A program made the position numbers and the translations under genes. DNA of 64,000 bases from Diphasiastrum complanatum. Lineage: Eukaryota > Streptophyta > Lycopodiopsida > Lycopodiales > Lycopodiaceae. The stretch is from contig CM055113.1 of the NCBI GenBank assembly GCA_029204225.1, positions 4,465,881-4,529,880 of the forward strand. The letters run 5' to 3'. Shown here piece after piece: positions 58,200 through 64,000 of this stretch (positions within the stretch are counted from its first letter, which is position 1; the number at the start of each line of letters is the position of its first letter). The notes below the pieces were generated by a model. That model made no database searches and had not been told where the DNA came from. It saw only the letters and a list, made by a program, of their open reading frames with translations.

Positions 58200-59760
58200 T
58201 CTCACGATGAATGAATCATAACCTGAATTAATAACAAGAAAATAAACAAGAAATGCATTATCTCCATTGGGGAGATCTTCAGTGACTTGAACTCCAGTGA
58301 CCACTACAATCAGATATCAAATCGACGCTTGCCCTTGTTGACGTCTTGTATATATCGGTTGTATTTTTGGTCTTCATTGCCTTGGTCTATATTGTTGTTG
58401 TCTTGGCATATTTGTATATGTTCAGATGATGATCTGATCAAAGCTTTGATGCAACAAATCTAAGTGAACTAATGTCGCATGCTTGGATTGGTTGTGGCAA
58501 AGGTTCGATCAGATGATCATCCTGATCTTATTTAAAAAAAACCATGGTAAACGCAAGGCAGACCAAGGCTATGAAAAACAAACATGTCCGAAAACCGTAG
58601 AAATTGAAGATGAATGAATCATAACCTGAATTGATAAGAGAAAGAACAACAAGTAAGAACAACCATAGAAAAACCGTAAATATATTTCTATTAAAATTTT
58701 CTATACATGTGTCTCATCCACATCAAGTGAGACAAATATTTAATCAGTATCAACTATCTATGATCTCTAAATCCATTTCTCCAGTTGGAAGTAGCTTGGG
58801 TGGAGAACACTCGGCCATTGCAACTGGATATGAATTTTCGATCAATGGTCTCCTGCCTGAAGTGCATTATTTCCATTGGGGAGACCTTCGGGCATTTAAA
58901 CTGAAAAAAAAAACATAAACACACTTAAATGCAATTAATCAAAGATCAGTTAATATTAATTTGAATCAGGAAAAAACAAAAACACAATTAAAAGTTATTA
59001 ATCGAAGATTACCTCTTCCAAATTTGGAAGTCCAACTTGTACTGCAAGCCAATTAAAAGTATTTGGCATTGCATACAGTATACCAACCACAGCTGACAGA
59101 ATCAACCTGCTGAGAGGACTGCAGAATCCAAATATTAACATTATGAGATATCGGATCAACGTGCAAGATGTTATAACTAAATCTACAACGAAAACAAGAG
59201 CGCGTCGAATCGATATTAAAAAAATATTTTTTGAATATCGGATCAGTGCGCACGTTATGAAAATAAACCAATCAATAACTACAAGGGCACGTCGATCTGA
59301 TATTGAATGATTTTTAGCTCTGCATCAACCATTTTCAGCTTCGAATATGCTTTTGCATTTGGTACTAGAAAGAGTTCTAGTATTTTCTGGATATGGGTCC
59401 TGGCAATTTTGTGTGTGTAATAGAGTTCACCTTTAAAACAAACTGGATTACACACACCCTCATCATTGAACTGTTGATTTGTTCCACTCCCCATTAAAGA
59501 CATTCCTTCCATCCATTAGAATTCAAGAGGTCTCATTCCATAAAAAACACATAAGAGACTGAACGAGGTTTTGCATTTAGAAAAGTTTCGAACCACAAAG
59601 TCGCATAGTTGGTTGTAGAGAAATGGCATAGTGCATTCCGTGTAAAAAATTGAATCCATTTGCAAAGCCGCCACCATGGATCAAACCATCAAGTGCAGCT
59701 ATATTCATCATTTGCAAGGCATTTCAGTGCAAGACAAAAAAAAAAATATTCCTTTGTTAT
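58200..59760. repeat. No gene; diverged direct repeats
   Basis: A tgaatgaatcataacctgaat phrase occurs near 58208 and 58611, and a ccattggggaga phrase near 58264 and 58873. Two units of about 88 bp starting atatcggatca lie at about 59149 and 59237. No coding domain is visible. Confidence 0.5.
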
Positions 59761-59765
59761 TTTTG

Positions 59766-59767
<2 letters not shown>

Positions 59768-59801
<34 letters not shown>

Positions 59802-59886
59802 GTACCGCGGATCAGTATGGATCCGCGACGGTACCAGTATGGATCCACGGTACCGGGATTCGTGGATCCTGGTACCGTTGGATATA

Positions 59887-59932
<46 letters not shown>
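59768..59932. repeat. Two TA microsatellites around a GGTACC/GGATCC-rich core
   Basis: TA runs at 59768-59796 and about 59885-59930 enclose some 85 bp with four GGTACC and three GGATCC six-mers or near copies. The core can fold through GGTACCGCGGATC and GATCCGCGACGGTACC. Confidence 0.8.
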
Positions 59933-59935
<3 letters not shown>

Positions 59936-60060
59936 GTTATGTACACTTTTGTATGCATGGGTGAGGACCCATGCATCCTCCTCCCCTCACCCATGCATAC
60001 ACATTTTTTGAACTAAAAATCTAAAAAAAGAGGATCCATGTATGGGGAGGAGGATGCATG
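59933..60060. repeat. Interspersed repeat with perfect 16 bp hairpin, copy 2
   Basis: GTATGCATGGGTGAGG (59951-59966) and CCTCACCCATGCATAC (59985-60000) are exact inverse complements with 18 bases between. Related to 10939-11115. Confidence 0.75.
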
Positions 60061-60406
60061 GATTTCATCCCCATTATTATCTATATAGTATAAAACTATT
60101 TTAGAGACTGTGTGTTTTGCCGCCGAAAATGTCACGCTGTGCTTGCGAAAAATTTCACTCATTTGCAAAGAAAAGATCAAAAAAATGTTTGAAAAAAAAA
60201 ATACGTGTAAAAAACCACAACTACAAGCTTGTTTTTGTTTTTTTTTTTTTTTTTTTTTACCCACACACATTTCAAATTTCCAATTTTCTCCCCAGAGCGC
60301 ACGCTGTCTATCTCTCTAGATCGACTCTCTCTCTCTGTCTCTCTCTCACAGGTCTCTCTCTCTTGCCATCTCACTCTCTCTCGAGCCATCTCTCGAGCCT
60401 TCAGTT

Positions 60407-60972
60407 ATGGGAATAGAAGGAGAAGGTAACAACAGTGTTGATGGCAACCAAAACTTGGGAGGCAAGTACGATGATGTCAAAATCAGTGTAGACACCATCA
60501 CTGCTTTTCTGGAATGTGGCATGAGAAAGATGCAGGACTTCATGTGGCCAAAGGATGAAGATGATCAGGTGGAAGAAATTGGTGCAGATCTGCCAGTTAT
60601 CGATCTTCAAAAGCTGCGGAACGTAGGTGATGAGGAGCTGGGACAACTTCTCAAGGATGCCAAGAGTGGGGATTCATACATATTTCTAGCCATGGACTGA
60701 ACTCTGATCTGCTACGCAGATTAGAAGAACAGATGTGGCGACTATTTTCGTTGCCAATTGAGATCAAGAGAAACACGTCTTGCCCTTCCAACCAGGAGAT
60801 TGGGTTCTACTCTGGGGCAGACGCGCACATCTTTGCCAACTTGATTTGGCATGAAAGCTTTTAGCTATTCTACAATCCCACATGTGTTGATGAGCACACT
60901 GAGAAGTTATGGTCTAACGGAGGTGGCGAGGATTTTAATTTATTCACTGTTTCTTCCTAGTATCTTAACAGT

Positions 60973-60975
<3 letters not shown>
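60407..60975 (+). pseudogene. 2-oxoglutarate/Fe(II)-dependent dioxygenase, N-terminal half, broken
   Basis: The plus-strand frame from ATG 60407 gives a DIOX_N-type N-terminus with LPVIDLQKLRN near residue 63. A one-base loss near 60664 shifts the frame. In the new frame the family motif GFIHISSHGL follows, then EEQMWRLFSLPIEIKR, GFYSGADAHIFAN and NLIWHESF. A TAG follows at 60862-60864, then the same frame continues (NPTCVDEHTEKLW, GGGEDFNLF) to another TAG near 60958 and into a GA microsatellite. The catalytic HxD and second His lie in the missing C-terminal half. Plant enzymes of this type act in hormone and secondary metabolism; the substrate cannot be told. CT-rich sequence before the ATG may be the old 5' leader. 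Confidence 0.8.

Positions 60976-61022
<47 letters not shown>
60976..61022. repeat. GA microsatellite between two gene fragments
   Basis: A run of about 23 GA units with one gaaa interruption. Confidence 0.95.
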
Positions 61023-61023
<1 letters not shown>

Positions 61024-61079
61024 AGACATGCGGTGCAGCATTTGCAGATCTGGAAGGAGTGCTTGGAGCACAAAGATGG

Positions 61080-61345
61080 GCTGGGCCCAGGATAGGACGA
61101 GGGCAAGCTGGCGTGAATGTGGGGGACAGTCTAAGTTTCAAAATACAGATGTGTATTTTGGGTGTCCATAAGCAAATCAGAACTAGCATTGATTACATAC
61201 TAGCAAAGGATTCCGCCTTTGGTGTTTCTGTTGCAATTAGTGTTGTGATCAGCACAGATGAAAATTACAGTGATGACATTCGGATATGGGCAAAATTGTG
61301 GTGTACACTGGCCAAGGAGAGGTAAGAAGCTAAAGGTTCAAGAAG
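61080..61345 (+). pseudogene. SRA/YDG domain fragment of a SUVH-type histone methyltransferase
   Basis: The plus-strand frame shows PRIGRGQAGVNVGD (near 61088), MCILGVHKQ, TSIDYILAKDSA and AISVVIS, the order seen in SRA (YDG) domains of plant SUVH proteins, which bind methylated DNA. Near 61285 the frame shifts, and the next frame gives KIVVYTGQGE, the conserved end of this motif, then a stop. Pre-SET and SET domains are absent. It has the same orientation as the dioxygenase fragment 60 bp upstream. The fragment is short and not functional. Confidence 0.7.
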
Positions 61346-61575
61346 ATCAACAACTAATCAGAGGCAATGAACGCTTGACGACTTAAATTTTTCCAAAGGA
61401 TCAAATTTTTTAAATGACTCGAATTTTTCTTAAGACTCAAATTTTTTCAAAAGATCAAATTAAAATATTGGAATATGAAATTGTTGCTGTTTCAATTTTT
61501 TATAATAATTTGGGTTTTTGTGATGAATATTTTTTAAACCCACACATTGAATACATGCACAGACACACAGACACA

Positions 61576-61616
<41 letters not shown>

Positions 61617-62461
61617 AAATAAGGCCGAATGGATGAATCTTGAGGGCAATTCTAGACAAATGGAATCTATGGGATAGTTGTCTGTCCCAACGTCTTGAAT
61701 ACGCTTTGGGAACATGGTTTAGGAAACATTTTAAGAAAATGGTTTAGAGTTGTGTGTGTTGCAATTGTGTTTGGCTCCCAACTTGCATGATAATCAATCA
61801 CCATCATATTCACCCAATCTAAGTTTGCAGCTATGGAATCTATGGGATAGCTATCTGTCCCAACGTCCTGAAGAGTTGAGGAATAATATAGAGCTGTAGT
61901 GAGAGACGAGCTGCAGTGAGTGAGTAACTTTTGTAGTACGAACCACCTTCAACAAATCCATACACACATATACACACACAATCCATTTCTTCCATGCCAA
62001 TGAATGTGAATACTCTATGTGAATTTGTAGGATAGTGATTGTATATATTAATAGCTAATAAGACATCATAGAACAATCCCAAGCTCTCGATGGATTGTTG
62101 CAAATAGTTGAGAGTGCAAGCAGGTAATTAGATTGTGCATTGCTTCTAAAACTTTTTGGAAAACTCGAATTTTTTGGAAGACTCGAATTTTTAGAACGAC
62201 TCAAATTTTTTGAATGACTCAAATTTTTGGAAAGACTCGAATTTTTTTGATGACATCGTTGAACCATCATTGAACTGATATAGATGTTAGAGCATCCATC
62301 ATTGAACCATCGTTGAAACATCGTTGAAGCACTGATACGGATGTTATAGCATCCATCATAGGAACCATCGTTATAATAATTATGTTATTATGTTATAGCA
62401 TCCATCGTTGAAACTTCCATCGTTGAACCATCGTTTTAACACCAAAAAGAATCAACAAATC
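61346..62461. repeat. No gene; minisatellite and direct repeats
   Basis: About 20 bp units of the type gactcgaatttttt occur at 61376-61465 and again at 62155-62250. A 40 bp phrase with atctatgggatag and ctgtcccaacgtc occurs at about 61661-61700 and 61834-61874. A CT run lies at 61577-61601. 62255-62440 repeats catcgttgaa and gcatccatc phrases. Confidence 0.6.
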
Positions 62462-62886
62462 TCTGTCGGATGCTCTCCCTATCTCTCTCTCAGTCACGGT
62501 TTTCACGGTTCCTCTCTCGCACTCACGGTTATCACGGTTCCTCTCTCTCTCTCTCTCTCTCACTCACGGTTCTCATGGTTCTCACGAAGCTCTCTCTCTC
62601 TCTCTCTCATGCTCACGGTTCTCACGGTTCTCACGATGCTCAATCCCTCTCGGATGCTCTCCCTCTCTCTCACTCACGGTTCCTCTCTCACTCACTCACT
62701 CACTCACGGCTCTCATGGTTCTCACGATGCTCAATCTCTCTCACTCACAGTTCTCACGATGCTCAATCTCTCTCACTCACGGTTCTCACGAAGCTCTCTC
62801 TCTCTCTTGGATGCTCTTGGTTCTTGCGGTTCTCACGGTTCTTCTCTTTCTCTTTGTCACTCACGGTTATCATGGTTCTCACAAAG

Positions 62887-62919
<33 letters not shown>

Positions 62920-63734
62920 TTGGATGCTCTCAGTTCTCACAGTTCCTCTCTCTCACTCACTCACTCACGGTTCTCTCTCTCTCTCTCTCTCTCTCTCTGA
63001 TGCTCTCGGTTCTCACGGTTCTCATGGTTCCTCTCTCTCACTCACTCACTCACGGTTCTCACGGTTTTCATGACGCTCAATCCCTCTCGAATGCTCTCCC
63101 TCTCTCTCACTCATTCACTCATGGTTCTCACAATGCTCAAACTCTCTCACTCACGGTTCTCATGAAGACCTCTCTCTCTCTCTTAGATGCTCTCGGTTCT
63201 CACGATTCCTCTCTCTCACTCACTCACTCATAGTTTTCACAGTTCTCATAAAGCTCTCTCTCTCTCTCTTTCGGATGCTCTTGGTTGTCACAGTTCTCAT
63301 GGTTCCTCTCTCTCACTCACTCACTCATGGTTCTCATGGTTCTCATGATGCTCAATCCCTCTCGGATGCTCTCTCTCTCTCTCACTCACTCACTCACTCA
63401 CGGTTCTCACGATGCTCAATCTCTCTCACTCACGGTTCTCACGAAGCTCTCTCTCTCTCTTGGATGCTCTCGGTTCTCACGGTTCTCGTGGTTCCTCTCT
63501 CTCTCTCTCCCACTCACGGTTCTCATGAAGCTCTCTCTCTCTCTCTCATATGCTATCGGTTCTCACGGTTCTCATGGGCCATTGTTGACCCCTCCCAATT
63601 CACCACAAAGGAGGTGTTTGCGGCCCCTCCCTTCATCCCACATAGGACCCGCATTTAGGCCATTTGTGGTCCTTTAGGCCATGCATTTAATTGCAAAGGA
63701 CCCCATTTTGATCGCATTTCACCACATTTTCACG

Positions 63735-63796
<62 letters not shown>

Positions 63797-64000
63797 ACGG
63801 ATATCATGGTTCTCACGAAGCTCTCTCTCTCTCGGTTCTCACAATTTCCACGGTTCTTCTCTCTCTCTCCCACTCACAGTTCTCACGAAACTCTCTCTCT
63901 CTCTCGGGTGCTATCAGTTCTCACTATTCTCACGGTTCTCATGGGCCGTTGTTGACCCCTCCCAAATGACCGCAAAGGAGGTGTTTGCGGCCTGTCCCTT
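62462..64000 (+). mobile_element. Helitron-like or satellite-like array, copy 3 (runs off the window)
   Basis: Tandem cacggttctca, gatgctc and tctctc units, then the gggccattgttgacccctcc and ggaggtgtttgcggcc blocks. 62834-64000 closely follows 38670-39985 with some unit-number differences. The extra left part (62462-62833) is not present at 38665. The end is outside the window. Confidence 0.6.

Overview
This window looks like nuclear DNA from a land plant with a large, repeat-rich genome. The evidence is plant-type Ty1/copia and Ty3/gypsy retrotransposons, several primer-binding sites complementary to initiator-Met tRNA, a TRIM element, and broken fragments of a plant 2-oxoglutarate dioxygenase and of an SRA (YDG) domain like that of plant SUVH methyltransferases. 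A gymnosperm or fern is plausible, but the sequence does not prove it. I see no intact host gene, no rRNA gene and no functional tRNA gene.

Layout: 1-4.4 kb is AT-rich with no recognisable gene and one tandem duplication. 4.4-8.0 kb is a 5'-truncated copia element with an open 957-residue pol frame and a 3' LTR. 8.0-10.8 kb is an array of CT microsatellites and GGACCGCA-type units ending in a hairpin plus CTAG, like a Helitron 3' end. 11.5-16.6 kb holds gypsy remains around a probable LTR. 16.6-22.9 kb is mostly anonymous, with one tRNA-like retroposon. 22.9-25.7 kb has a TRIM whose LTRs carry a tRNA-like (Pol III type) sequence, next to a deleted copia element. 28.2-29.6 kb is a decayed copia integrase, 32.0-32.8 kb a gypsy gag-pro fragment and 33-34 kb an LTR end.

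35.0-38.7 kb and 47.8-52.7 kb are two near-identical direct copies of one nest: the start of a copia element on the minus strand, an unidentified 1.2 kb stretch, a small LTR and a gypsy RNase H/integrase piece. The copies share frameshifts and stops. 38.7-41.1 kb and 62.5-64.0 kb are further copies of the Helitron-like array.

The most unusual object is at 41.7-43.85 kb on the minus strand. It is a four-exon, now broken gene resembling Crypton-type (DUF3504, ZMYM2/QRICH1-like) tyrosine recombinases. Short direct repeats containing a perfect 13-14 bp-arm palindrome lie on both sides of it.

53.3-57.9 kb is a young copia-type insertion (5 bp target duplication, LTR portions identical as read) that carries only gag, extended in frame by about 580 residues of unknown type. 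60.4-61.3 kb holds adjacent dioxygenase and SRA fragments.

How the genes work together: they mostly do not. The window is a nest of mobile elements in which autonomous families (copia and gypsy pol) coexist with non-autonomous forms (TRIM, gag-only element, tRNA-like retroposon, Helitron-like arrays) that would need enzymes supplied from elsewhere.
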